In this document: one piece after another, positions 48,603 to 60,941 of the stretch
Position numbering within the stretch: the stretch's first letter is position 1
Layout of the letters: every line of letters begins with the position of its first letter
Assembly (NCBI GenBank): GCA_964034945.1
Contig: OZ035960.1
Location: 18,521,903-18,585,902 of the forward strand
Origin: Chrysopilus asiliformis
Taxonomy: Eukaryota; Arthropoda; Insecta; Diptera; Rhagionidae
Direction of reading: 5' to 3'
Length of the DNA: 64,000 nt
Made by a program: the position numbers and the translations under genes
Notes under the pieces: model-generated
The model's database searches: none
Told to the model about the DNA's origin: nothing
Seen by the model: only the letters and a program-made list of their open reading frames with translations

Positions 48603-48860
48603 AAATAGGGGGCTGTCTATAAAATATGTTACACTAATCTTCGGCATTTCTTTATCGCGATTTTTTGTATGGCCGTGTTAAAACGATATAAAGTATTACC
48701 ATTCTCTAGAAAACATCAGACCTGTATCAAGTTGATGAAACATTTTAAGTCTTAACGAGAAAAGGTCTTATGAAATAGACATTGCTATAGATTTTAGTAC
48801 TGCCGTTAAACCACCTCTCCACCATAATAGTGTGACGTAGTTTATGGCTAGATAATATTT

Positions 48861-49106
48861 GAGGCGTTGAAAGCTAGAGTGGACCAATCCACATGTCGAA
48901 ATCGTGAATTTTTTTTGTGTTTGAATCACTATTGCGAGTGAGTTTTTAGATAAAATTGTTTGGATGCACAAAAGAACATTTCAACAATGAGTAATAAAGT
49001 CCACAGAAATTTTTTTTCCAAAAATTTACAGTCAATAATAGTACAAAAGTGGAAAAGCTTCAAAAGTCGTTTATGTGGCTTGGTCCACTCTAGCTTTTAA
49101 CGCCTC
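48861..49106. mobile_element. MITE with 32-bp TIRs
   Basis: gaggcgttgaaagctagagt plus ggaccaatccacat, against the inverted right end gaggcgttaaaagctagagt plus ggaccaagccacat: two mismatches. ATTT lies outside both ends. 246 bp. Confidence 0.82.
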
Positions 49107-49717
49107 ATTTATCTTCAAGAAGATTAAAGACCTCAGAAAAATTCTACAGACTAAAATCAACTTGAAACTTTAATTTATAAAAATTTTCTATTTTATTAAT
49201 ATTATTTACTCTCGGAATTAAATTTTGCATACCAGATTATTTAATCCGCTAGTCTCTCTCCTTTAAAGTAACTCGATTAAAGCATACAAAACACTAGAAT
49301 CAAATACTGGTAGCTCCAAAAAACAAGCACTCAACCGTAGAAACAATTTTAAAATAATACTATATTTCAGGAGGGATAATTTCAATTACCCGATTCACAT
49401 AATTTATTGTCAATTTAGCTACAATTTAATTATAAAATTATTTCATTACTTGATTTTTCAAGTGTGTATAAACATTTTGTGATGCACTAATATACATATA
49501 TTTCAATAAGTTAAATATTCGTACCTAATTAATTTAATAAGTGATATTATTAAACTCAATATTGGTAACTATGGTGAATTAATAGATTGAATCAAAATTT
49601 ATACTTAAATTCTATGACTAAATTCAGTACTTAGATTTTCTTGCTTAATTACAAATTTTAATGACCATTTTAAATGTAAATGTTTTATGAATTATTTATC
49701 CCTTTCTTTTCTTCCAG

Positions 49718-49766
49718 ATGCACCATCCGATCCAAATGAAGCCAGCTGACAGTGAAAATAGGAATG
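49718..49766 (+). CDS. bru: Bruno/CELF protein, 49-bp exon (RRM1 end and linker)
   Basis: Acceptor cttccag, donor gtaagt. Exactly 49 bp, again the length conserved in CELF1/2 genes. It encodes MHHPIQMKPADSENRN plus the first base of the next codon. MHHPIQMKPADSE is the signature beta-4 strand and linker after RRM1. Too short to be seen by ORF length; found by motif and phase. The next exon (RRM2, usually starting ..ERKLFVGM) was not found in the rest of the window. Confidence 0.97.
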
Positions 49767-52700
49767 GTAAGTCATTTTCTCGATTTTCTCCAATGAGATT
49801 AACATAATACGAAAATCCAACTTGTCCTGTAACTTGTTATATACTCGTATTTGCATAACAATTTCTCCAAGGCATTTGTCTTGTATCTCTTCTGATTTTA
49901 TTTAGAATTTTGATATCTATGCTGAAAACAATGTTGTATATTGTACATGCAAACTCGAAAACGTTGGTACACAAAAGGATTCGATTTCATTTTATCGAAA
50001 AGATTCTTTCAAGTTTGACTATCTGCAGCTTTTGCATCTTATCTTATTGGTAAATACGATTGTTTTACACGAAAACAAAATCAACATATTGGAATTTTCT
50101 TTTGGTCCAAGAGATCACAACAATTGCATGGATTTGGTTTTCCACACCTTACAAATTCAACAAATATTCATACTGCAGTTTTCCGAAGAAAACCTGAAGG
50201 ATCAGTTTGTAGAAGATAAATAATTTCTTTCCTTATTCTATTCTATCGTCTATATTAAACATATCTTATAACAAGAAATTCATATAAATATATTTTTATA
50301 GTTATACTTGTATCTATCTAATAATACATAGGACAATATGTAGGTGTAACCCGAATTATCTACACAAATCTAGACCACCGTACGTGATTGCGATGGTCCT
50401 TAAAAATTTAAGCAAATGCTTTCAATTGAAGTGCCCAGATTGAAATCGATTTTTCGAATGAGAGAATTTGAACTGACATGCGGTACACATTCATGCATAA
50501 ATAAGTGTATGTATCAAAGTGTAGGAAGTTTATCATGAATTTTTAATCATATGTGACACTTCTAGACTTTTGGTTAACGTCACATGAGTATAGTTTCTGT
50601 TCAGTAAACTGATTTTGTTTTAAAAAGGGTTTCCGTAAATTATTCTCACTTTTAAATGAAAACATCCACCTGATTCATTTTCTATCGGTTCCATGATTGG
50701 TTCTTCCAAATTGTTTGACTTTGCATTTGCGTATACTCACGAATATGTAAAAGAAGGTAGGGTGGATGTTTTCGTTTTCAATAATTTGGTTTTCATAATG
50801 AAAAGTTAAAAATATTTTATTACTTTTGTGAAATATTTTGATGGCTGTTTAACTTTACAGTAAATTATATTCGTCCTATTTAGATGAAATTCGTTTCACT
50901 GAATATAATTTTCTCTTACCCCAATTTTTTTCACCTATGGGACTGTCGATCAAATACGTGAGATTAATTTTACTTTCCCCGCTCTCTCCTCGACACACGT
51001 ATAGAATTTAATACAACCGTAACACTATCGATAATCGCCCATCATCCTTCTCCTCCCAAACTCCTTTAAAAGTGTGGCGTATTTTCTTGTGTTTTTGAAA
51101 AAAAAACCTCATTTTCATTATGAATCCTTCAGAAAGTCGTTGTTTTTCTGCGAAAGGTTTTTTTTTTCATTTGCCCATTATTATCGATTTGTATAAATTC
51201 TCTCTTTTGCCCTTTTACTTCAGTGTGATTTAAGCTATATAACGACTTGACTTTTTGGCAGTTTCTCAATACCCCGACCCACCCATCCATCTTCGAAATG
51301 GACTTCTAATTAATTAAAAATGAATGGATGTATCTAGATCGGAAGTTGAACAGATGTAGTTACATGGAAAATGTATGTAATCTCTAAAAAGCCTATGAGC
51401 TTAGAGATACACATGAATAAAAGTCTATAATGGCAGCATAAGACAAGTGTAACAATTCAAGGGATTTCTGATAATGTTACTTTATTACGAATACATCTTT
51501 AACTTGAGCGTAAATTTTTACCATAAAAAAAAACTTGTTGAATCTTCAATATCTGATAATGGCTATAGTGCCATTGGTCAATGGTAAAAAGCAAATAATT
51601 CTTAACTAAAGCTAATTTTTTTATCCTTGACTTTCTGTGAGTACAAAAATTTTAGAAAATGGCGAAAAATCTAAACAAAAAAAAAACTCTAGTGGGTTGG
51701 TATAATCCAAGACACCCCTCTAATAATATTCTTCATTCATAAACCAATCCAATCTGTTAATTATTGTGGCTATATTTACATACCGAAATAAAACAAATCT
51801 TAAAATCATGCGCATTTCATCTTCTATTTTATTTATATCCCAATTAAAATTGCATTGGATTTTCTTTTAAGCGCAAAAATATCTTCTATAGAAATCAATA
51901 TTCCATGCATTCAAACGATTTTGCTGCGCTAAACTACTATTTTTCTTAACTTACAACGCAATACTTTGCTAATTGTTTTCTGAATTATTATTCAATGTGC
52001 AAATTAGTTTTCGTATGATATTTATGGCAAATGAGCTGACGACATTTAATAAATTTGAAATCTATTTGCAATTATGATTTTTTTATACACAATATAATAA
52101 CAAGGTATTGTGAGGAAGAAATTTCTTTCGCCGGCAGAATTTTCATTGATTTTTTTCTTGTTGAGCATTTCAAATGAGAAAAATCGGTATTACTGATTTA
52201 AAATCCGTATGTTGGAGTAAACATGCTAAATATTTCTGATTTCCATAGAAACAAATGAGTTATTAATCAAGGATAGTGTGGAAAATTCTCTAATATCGAT
52301 CGGGAATTTCGAATTCTTAGCGACCGTTTACATTTGCGATTTCCAGTCCGAGCCGGTGCAAGCAGAATTTTTGCCAACATATATTATTTCGTGCGGATAA
52401 ATTCCGTTTCCGAGAATTTCTTAAAACTTATTCTGCGACACTAGGCCGTGTGCAAAAAAATGAGAATAAGCTAATACTCCACTTTTTTGGTGAAATTGAT
52501 CCAAATTTTGACAACAAAAGTGAGCAAAAGTAGTTGTTGAAAAAACAAGCCTTTTTGTTTTTTGTATGCATTTATTTCGAATAGTTCGCGTTACAATTTG
52601 CGTTACAAGGGTTTTTTTACAACCGCTAAATGTGATAAAATTCCGAAGCCAACTAACAACAAAACAAAAGCAAGTGAGTCAGGTGTCATAGCATCGATCA

Positions 52701-52819
52701 TCCCAAAAAGTACCAAAAATTACCCCAAATTATTTACAGTAGTACTTTGTCAACTCTAAAGCTAGTGTATTTTCCCACTTTAATTCACACAATAAATTTC
52801 ATTTCTATGGCGGGAGGGG

Positions 52820-53570
52820 AAAGAAATAGTACAATTTCATCCGTCCAAGAACTTAGTTTTGCAGGATAAACTCATCTGTATAAAATTTTAAGTCTCTAGC
52901 TTAATCTCTTCGAGAGTTATGGTGTTCACGGATAGACAAAGATGCAGAGATTAAAATCTTTTGTCATCCCAAACACCCTAGTGTAATTCATGATACTTTA
53001 CAGATGGTTTGATACGTTATACAGTAGAACGCGCTTAAATGCAACACGCGTAAATGCAAAACTCGTGTAATTGCACACAAAATTTGTGCATGGAGGATTT
53101 TTAAGCATTTTTCATATAAATATACACGGATAAATGAAACACGCTTAATTGCAATACTTGCTTAAATGCAACCATTTTCACATCCGCAAAAGTATAAATT
53201 ATATGAAATTTTACACGCTTAAATGCACATGTGCAAAAATGAAATGTAATTACACAAAAAAAAGTGATTATTGTTATTTTTATTTGATAAAATGAATTCT
53301 TAATTAGGTTCTTTGTTTTTGTGTAGCCTTGTTGAATTTAAATGTTTATTACAGGAATATTAAAGTTGTATGTTTATCTTTTACTCGCATAATTGCACAT
53401 TAATGTGCATTTATCCGTGCTTCCGTGCTACGTATAAATGCAAAACACGGATAACTGCACATAAAATTCTGCGAAATTCGATGTGCATTTAAGCGTGTTC
53501 TACTGTAGATGGTTTGATACGTTACAGACGGAATATATTAAATCTAATATCTATGTATCTACCTATGTAT
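52820..53570. repeat. Decayed dispersed repeat hosting a pogo-like MITE
   Basis: aagtctctagcttaatctct, cacggatagaca, aatcttttgtcatcccaaac-acccta and gatggtttgatacgtt match, in order, 63080-63510, which is likewise interrupted by MITEs. It is a relative of the (GTCY)n family, whose body has the same order of motifs. Confidence 0.55.
53022..53505. mobile_element. pogo/Tigger-like MITE
   Basis: cagtagaacgcgcttaaatg and the inverted right end cagtagaacacgcttaaatg (19 of 20), with TA outside each end. The interior is built of degenerate tandem words (cgcttaaatgcaa, acgcgtaaatgcaaaac). 484 bp. An 18-bp direct repeat, agatggtttgatacgtta, flanks it at 53002-53019 and 53507-53524. Confidence 0.85.
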
Positions 53571-53707
53571 ATAAACTTTCCTTTCTGTTTGTACATTTTG
53601 ACGATCGTTGTTATTTTTGGTTTTTATATTAATGATCAAATCCGGCTTTAATTTAATTTTTGCCTGTTTGTTCCCGCATAACATAAGAACGGCTGAACGT
53701 ATTTTAA

Positions 53708-53895
53708 CCTTAATTCGCACACCCGGTGACTTTGAGTCACCGTTTCAGTTTTGAGAGTGATTGTTACGAATGTTAAAAAAGTTATTGCATTCATGCTCCA
53801 TGACTTTGTTTTTTTATGCCAATACTATTTAAAAACGAAAAAAAAATTTAAATTTTTTTACTACAACAATAATATTTCGCCTGAGCTGATTAGGG
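53708..53895. mobile_element. Possible piggyBac-like MITE
   Basis: TTAA at 53704-53707 and 53896-53899 with weakly matching ends (ccttaat / cctaatc). It contains the hairpin ggtgactttgagtcacc. The TIR match is short, so confidence is low. Confidence 0.35.
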
Positions 53896-54162
53896 TTAAT
53901 GAAACTATAAAGTTTTGTTAACGATATATTGGAATAAACAACAGGCTATACATTTTTTTAAGATACTACTTCTTCTACCTCCCCTAATACAAATTGAAAA
54001 CTTTTTAATGATTTTCTCGAAAACGGTGCATCGTATTGGAAATTTCATCAAGGCAAAATGTGTTTAAAACGTTTTTTACATAACTCTTCCATACATCAAA
54101 ATTCAATCGATGCAAACATGTCACTTTTGCCAGTTTACCGACAATAGTAATTTCCGAAAAAC

Positions 54163-54590
54163 TTTAACCCGTGAACGACGGGTGTGTAAGCTAGTACCCA
54201 ATTGACCAATGTTGGAATTTTTGTACCATGTCCAAATATACCACGCAATTTTCCTTTATAAAGTTTAAGAATATTTGTGGGAACATTTGGAATTATGGAC
54301 CTTAAGGCCTGTGTCCACATGGAAGTAACTTCTGGAAGTTCTTCTGGAAGTCCATGCTTTGCTGTTTTTTCAGAGTCATAACTTCTGGAAGTCCCTGCTA
54401 GAAGCGACTTCTGCAAGTAAACTTCCATGTGGACACAGGCCTTTATGGTACAAAAAGGACCATTTTCACAGGAAAAAATCTTGGATTCCCAGTCAAAACT
54501 CCATAACTTGTACCAAAAATCGTACTTGGTACAAGATGATTGGAAATTCAATTGGGTTTCCAACCAATTTGGTCAATTGGGTAGAAGATA
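54163..54590. mobile_element. Inverted-repeat element with nested PIF-like MITE
   Basis: acccaattgaccaatgttgg near 54198 is echoed inverted by the sequence near 54555-54581 (acccaattgaccaaattggt). The interior includes tggtacaa words on both arms. The MITE 54305-54442 sits in the middle. The 142-codon minus-strand ORF across it is a by-product. Confidence 0.45.
54305..54442. mobile_element. PIF/Harbinger-like MITE with TTA TSD
   Basis: aggcctgtgtccacatggaa and its perfect inverted copy form a 22-bp TIR that extends imperfectly (acttctggaag) to about 34 bp. TTA is duplicated at 54302-54304 and 54443-54445. 138 bp. Confidence 0.9.
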
Positions 54591-55875
54591 AAAAAATTAA
54601 TTAAAATTTGAAAAATTTTAGTTTTTCTCGTATTACGTATTTTAAAGAGATTTTTTTGAAATTAGAAAGGAAATCTAAAAAAATGATAAATGCATATAAT
54701 AAAGTGTTGAGGTGCTCACATTAGGGGTATTTCATATCAACATTATTTTTTTATTTGTTTCCGTTGTTTACTTCTAACTAATTGGACTGCTTGATTAGTC
54801 AATTCAGCAAATTCAAAATACTATTCGCAAACTAATTTTTAAAACTCCGATATTATTGCAACTATCAATGACTGTTTGATAAATAATCGAATTGAGTCTC
54901 AACAATGAGACTGCCTTTCAATTTGTAGTTTACTCGGGATTCGGGAATAACAACTACTTGTTGACAATTGTATAAAAAAAACTTCATATCTTAGAAAAAT
55001 GCACAAGTAATTTTATTGCTCAAAATTTAGTTACAAAAATTAATTCAGATTTTTAAAACTACTTAAATTTGATTTACTGGAAAAAATCATTCCATAAATA
55101 AAAAGCAAACGACGATCCATAATAAGAATGGTCTGTGAAAGACATTAAAATTCAGTCACAGTACTTAAGAAAAAATGTAAATTTTACAGCCGTACAAAAT
55201 TTAATAGTGGTGGTTGTGGTTACTTGATTTCATATTTTTTCTTTGTGTCTTATAAGACGTTCAGTGACAAATGTGATTACGCGGTAAGATAGTGTATAGT
55301 TGGTTGGCCTTTTCGTACACTATTTCCATAAGTTCTTCACACAACGATCTTTTTCTATAGTTAAACATAAGCAAAGTACGTCAGACGATGGATACAGTGA
55401 CCTCATGTGTTGTATTGTGTCGCTTTTTTTTAATATTTACTTACTGTTTTTCAACGCAGTTTCTCTTAAAACAAACATCATATTTCTTTAAATAATAAAC
55501 AAAAGTTTTCATTTCTTCGGTTATAGTCATACCCATCGTCTGTTGGCCTCACTATTTCGGTGTTATACTTAAACATTGTGGAATATATGACTATAGTTTC
55601 CTTTGTGGATTACGGAATAATGAACATAGTTTGTTATTTCTAGACTTTCTTAGCCCTAAAATGTATAAGTCTATATATATATGTATATATTTGATGAGAA
55701 ATACTCAAATTTTTGAATTAAAATTTTTAAATTGATATTTTCGCAAAACAAATTTTAGGACACCTCTTAAAATTGACATTTTTCGTGGGGTTGATTTTGA
55801 TTTTGAAGTTAGTTTCGAATTGTTAAGAAATTGAAAGCTTTTTCTTAATCTTTTAAAAAGTCTTCATCGTAACTT

Positions 55876-56282
55876 CAGAGAAAAAATATAGTGATCCTAA
55901 CTACTTTATAATGGACAATCGAGACTATCACCAAAATAGTTAATTTCAATTGAAAAAATAGTCAATTTAACACGTTCGTGACATTTGCTTTTTCAACTTT
56001 TTTTACATTTGGACATCGTGTACCACGGATGGTACACTAGCAATTTGTTTTCTGGCGGTTGTGCCAGAAAAAAAAACACAAAAAAACAAAAAAAACTACC
56101 GCACTATTTACTCGCGCGGTTTTAAAAAACTGTACATGTACCACCAGTGGTACACGATGTCACGAACGTGTTAACTACAAAATAGTAATTTTTTCTACAA
56201 AGTAATTAAAGTTTCTTATAAAAATTGTAGTGATAGTGACGATTTCTTATTATAAAATAGTTAAATTTATCATCTTTCTCTG
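55876..56282. mobile_element. AT-rich hairpin MITE ('aactatttt' family), interrupted
   Basis: cagagaaaaaatata / inverted cagagaaagatga ends, then complementary arms with ataatggacaatcgagacta versus ataagaaatcgtcacta and aaatagttaattt words. Interrupted by the TTAA-flanked MITE 55971-56170; removing that and one TTAA rejoins a continuous arm. Confidence 0.75.
55971..56170. mobile_element. piggyBac-like MITE, perfect TTAA duplication
   Basis: cacgttcgtgacat opens it and its exact inverted copy closes it. TTAA at 55967-55970 and 56171-56174. Subterminal catcgtgtaccac / gtggtacacgatg inverted repeats. 200 bp. Confidence 0.88.
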
Positions 56283-57523
56283 TTTGTGTTCGTGTGCACA
56301 AAACGTTTTGCATAAAACGTGAGCAAATGCTCCTGAGCATGAGCGTTTCGTAATGAGCAAAATGTCGGATGCTCGGTTAGGCTTTCCCAAATTAGTCGGT
56401 CTCGTGTTGTTACTGGTTTTATTTTATTTTTGGAGAAAAACTCAATTGTTCACCAACAAAATTATCCTATGTCTGTTTGGCCACATCCTTCCGTTAATTT
56501 TTTTCTCTTCTACAGAAAAAAATAAATTTAACTTCAAAAGTTAAAAATGAAATAAGTAGCTTTCTTACTAATTGCTTGGTGTTTTATAAAATTAAAAAAA
56601 ATGTGAATGCTACAAAAAAAGTCCCTTTTATGAAATATCTTATTAAGAGATTTTCATCAGTCTTATTGTACGAAATGTGTTTCACGAAAGCTGTTTGCGA
56701 TTTTTTTCAATTTGGTCTAAATAATTAGAATTCTTCTTAGTTGTTTATTTAATCTGGACTGGACCGTTCTCAACAGGTAGCATTTACGGCATGTCACTTC
56801 TCACTTAATCGTTTATCCCCACGTTTTCTGCTTTTATGACATCTGACTAAAAGTCACATTTCTTCTAAGGTAAGCAGTTACACTATCAACGTGCAAGAGA
56901 TGTGAATACCGCTACGCAAATGACTTACACATAGAATAAATGCAAATACATTACATTTCGTATAGTCAGCAAGAAGTTTAGAGTTCTATTTGCCGCCAGA
57001 AAATAGGGAAAAGCCACCACAAGTTTGAAAATTTTGATGAATTGTATTGTTTTTTGTATTTTGTAAAAAGCAGTGACAATTGTTGGTAGAAAATTTCGTG
57101 ATTTTATTCCATGGAGTGACACTGGTCGCCTCCAATTGGTGGTGGAACACTACATCGCACTGTGCTAGTTCGCAAGTAACAAAAAAATTGTCTGCAATTA
57201 GATTTTAATTTATGGGAAAGTTATGTAAAATTATCTTCTATACATTTTTGTCTTTATTTTGAAAACATTTCCAAAAAATTGCACAAACTTTTTCCATTTG
57301 TATGGGAGAAACAGGAAGGAATGGTGCGATATTTTCTATCCCTAGTCTCTAGTTTTAATTACAGGATTATTTTATGTTTTCCATACAATTTTGAAGGAAG
57401 TGTGGTGTGCCTGCGGTTGTGTGGAGGTGGTATAAAACTCCATGCCGAAAAGGGCTTAAAAGGACGACAAGGGGGAGGGGGGAAGGGGTTGTAAAAGTCT
57501 TAAAAACATCAAAAAATAATTTT

Positions 57524-58320
57524 TTTACCCGTATGGTGAAACCAAAGGGTATATTAAATTTGCCTTACCGTTTGTAACGCCAAGATGCCGTCATCACACA
57601 CAAAAATGAATTACACCAGTGTGTTTAGAATGATAAAAAAAATTGATTTTCGTATGTCCGTCCGTCTGTCCGTCCGTCTGTCCGTCCGTCTGTCCGTCCG
57701 TCTGTCCGTCCGTCTGTCTGTCTGTCCGTCTGTCCGTCTGTGGCGCGGATTGCGGGCGCACGGATTGAGCTAGAGACTTGAAATTTTACGCAGATTCCTT
57801 TTTCGTAAAATGCAAGGCTAAGTTCGTTAATGGGCAAAAATGGACCATTAGGGGGGTACCCCCCATACGAATGAAAACGTTTTTTTGCGATTATCTCAAA
57901 AACGGTGCATCTTATCAAAAAGTGCAAGAACAAAAGTTATCATCATATCATACTATTATATAAAAATGAGTTGGTGTCTGCCTGTCTGTCTGTCTGTCTG
58001 TTCCTCTTTCACGCAAAAACGGCTGAACCGATCGACTTGAAATTTGGCATGAGTGCCTGTGGTAGTTCTGGTTCCAACATAGGCATACGAAAAATAAGGG
58101 CGAGGGGTGGGGGGAGTAAGGGGAGGGGGTAAAGTGATTTCGAAACTTAGTTTTTGCGCTATGTTACTCTTTCGCGGGGAAACTACCGAGCTGATTGGCC
58201 TGAAGTTTAGCTAAAATCTTATTGAAAAGTTTGACTGCAAAGTGGAATTTTGATACAACTGTTCACTTAAACTTCGAACAATGCCATATCCAGATTGGCA
58301 ATTATAGTGTTTGTTATGTT
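57524..58320 (+). mobile_element. (GTCY)n Helentron-like element with a nested mini-me
   Basis: acccgtatggtgaaaccaaa start, a long GTCC/GTCT array at about 57655-57740, the ggcgcggattgcgggcgcac and ggggggtaccccccatacga blocks, then an interruption at about 57949. The family body resumes at aaaatcttattgaaaagttt (58213) and ends gtttgttatgtt. Part of the body is missing at the interruption. Confidence 0.83.
57949..58211 (+). mobile_element. Mini-me-like element nested in the previous element
   Basis: catactattatataaaaatg core, (GTCT)n at 57980-58000, caaaaacggctgaaccgatc, cttgaaatttggcatgagtg, then ggggggagtaaggggaggg. This is the reverse orientation of 20838-21200. Confidence 0.75.
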
Positions 58321-58499
58321 ATTTTGAAAAAATGTTACCAAAAAACGACGGCAATAGTTAGAAGTCGTTGAGAATCACAAGAAATCTACACGAGTTATTG
58401 AGGCTAAACAAAATTCTGCGGTCATTAATAGCACATTTACCCTACAGTGTACTCCGGTCATCACATCACTCGTCCCCACGTAAATATTCCTATATTACT

Positions 58500-60130
58500 T
58501 AATAATCAGCCCGGTATACGAATGTGGTACGGTTGCCGTTTATGTGATCAACTGTGTATTGTGACTATATGAGATTATCCGTGCCATGCATAAAACCGTG
58601 TTTTGTTTTTAAATTTCGAGAAAACCGCACGAGGTGCCGTACCACGTCGCACCGCGCTGGCCCACAAGCCGCGAGCACATTGTCGATCAATCGTCTTACT
58701 TTACTTACTTATTTACTTACTTGGTTCGAAACCTAAACGGCTCGTACTGTTTTCAACTATGACTGAATAATCCGTTCAAGTTCTTCACCCGGTGCGATCA
58801 TATCGACGCGGAATGATCGTATATTCTTTGCACTGATCGAGTATTAAATCGAACCGAACGGTTGGGTTGACAAACGGGCGAAAAACGGTCATTGCAGTTG
58901 TAAAAATTCGTAGGAAATTTACTTTAAGAAATTCATATCCGTCGCTAATGTCTTCTTCGGGTGGATACGATCGGCAAAATATATAGATGTTCGTCAAGAT
59001 ACGCGTCGCCGACGTTCGTCTTCGAGTGAAGAAGGAAACAGAAATCGATACCGAAACTTCTATGGCGGCTGATCGATATGCGATTGACAGTGATCGGTTC
59101 CATTAGTTTATCGGACGGTTTAACGGACGGAAGTAGTAATCACCACGGAGTTCAAGTCGGTATTTCTATGCGAAACGCCAATGATTAAAGTTTTCGAAAT
59201 TAAACAATTGATCAGTGATCGCGCGATCAAAAATTCAATCCGCTGATGTACGAGTATCTAAATTAAATGATCAATTCAATTATCTATAAAACCATCCACT
59301 AATTCATTGATCAGATTAACCCTAGATTGCTAGCGGAGTGTGGATTTCGTGTCACTTACTATAGGGAAGACATCAAAGTAGGGCCGGAAGTGAGCCGACG
59401 GTTAAATTTGAAAATTCAGAGTGCGTTATGGATCGATGATACGTCGATCTAAACGATCGTGACCTAATTGAAAATTTAGTGGCTTTTTTAATGTGAATTT
59501 ACTAGATAGATAAATTTAAATTGATTTCTTTTTATTATTTGTTTATTTTTATTTACATATTTTTTGGTATTTGGAAAAAAATTTGCTTTTTTTTTGCTGG
59601 TTATTTTGGAAGATATTTCCCTCAAAATTTGAGTTCTTGAAATAGAACGTTTTCGTTGATTTTTTTTTTACCGTGCAATTTTCCTTCTCTTTTTTGTCTC
59701 AAGTAGAATGTATTTACAAAGATATTTTCTATCTCTATGGGGTATTTAGCCTAGCTGTATGTCTCTGGCTTAAATAGCTTCAAAATGTGACGGTGATCCA
59801 TCAACTCATCGACACATAACCATAATGTACATTGTCGAATGTCGATCGGAACGGATCGCTGCTCGATTTATCGCATTTTATTTAAATTTTATTTTCACTA
59901 AATCTTTTGTCATATGATTAAACGCGAATTGAATCCATTATATCGAACCGTAGTTTTTTTTTTGCGCGACATTAGCGCGACATTAGCGCGACATTAGCGA
60001 CGATCAATAAAAAAAAAATCCGTGATGTGTCTCCAGTGGAATGTCAATTTCAAATATTGTTGTAATGTTATGTGGTTTTGAAGATATAAATATAGACAGT
60101 CAAAATCAAAAAAAAAAAGTAAACAAATGG
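58500..60130. other. Repeat-poor, GATC/CGAT-rich stretch
   Basis: Contains many tgatcg, cgatc, gatcgat and atcgat words (for example 58795-59480) and GC-richer patches (58625-58680), with no TIR element recognised. It may be enhancer or 5'-UTR sequence for the exon at 62115, but no start site, ORF or splice evidence is visible. Confidence 0.3.
59964..59996. repeat. 11-bp tandem repeat, three units
   Basis: gcgcgacatta three times in a row. Confidence 0.9.
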
Positions 60131-60941
60131 CAAATTCACGATAGTGGCGATAGTACTTGCGTTATTTGAATCTTTTGCAATTTACGATTGCGAATTGTTC
60201 AATCAATATTAGATACGAAATACCGGGTGATGTTCCTAAGAAAATCTATTTACCAATTCTGATCAAATGCAATATAAAATACGTATAGATTCGCAAATTA
60301 TAGCCTAAACGAATTGACGGTGGCTACAGTGGCTTGTTTAATTGTATTTGAAATACACGATCAATTTTATAATATATTTTATAATACATGATCATGTGCA
60401 CATTCGATTGGTATTGGTAGACCGCAATTGGTATTTTCTGATAGATTCGCTAGAAAAATGCAACCATTAAATATGTGTATGGCTAGCAAGTGCAACAAGT
60501 GACATACTTATGCTCAAGTCATCGTCATCGTGATTGTTCGTGCCGTTCTGTTGCGTCTTTTTACAATATTACTTATTTATCGTGTGCTTTTTTCCATTAT
60601 TTTTCTGCTTTATTGACATTTTTATAGTTATTTATTTATTTATACTGTTGTTGACTTTTCCACATAGTCAATCGATTTGAGGTGCACCTTATTTTGCCAG
60701 TGTTTGAATATCGCGCGCGATCGCTATCGGCCACGTGAATATGCCTACTCTTTATACATTCTGAAAAGTGTGTTATGAGCTTTTTTTTCGTATTCCATTT
60801 GGTGATACAACGCAAAATTGTAATTTGCAAACAGAGAAGAAGAAGAAGAAAAAATACAACTCTACTTTTTATACATTCTGATCGAATCTGAATAGCCAGA
60901 CTTAACCATGCCTGCTTTACACGACTTACTCTTCTTCTCCT

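Larger units (their letters stand above)
44113..49717 (+). other. Intron 3 of the Bruno/CELF gene
   Basis: gtaagt ... cttccag, 5605 bp, phase 0. It contains the hAT element 44416-45335, the MITEs at 46686 and 48861 and a partial (GTCY)n copy at 48174. Nothing recognisable at 45344-46680, 47180-48170 or 49110-49717. Confidence 0.9.

Noticed and set aside
54135..54563. 142-codon minus-strand ORF
   Set aside because: It spans a MITE nested in an inverted-repeat element; both arms are read as complementary repeats and no domain is seen.
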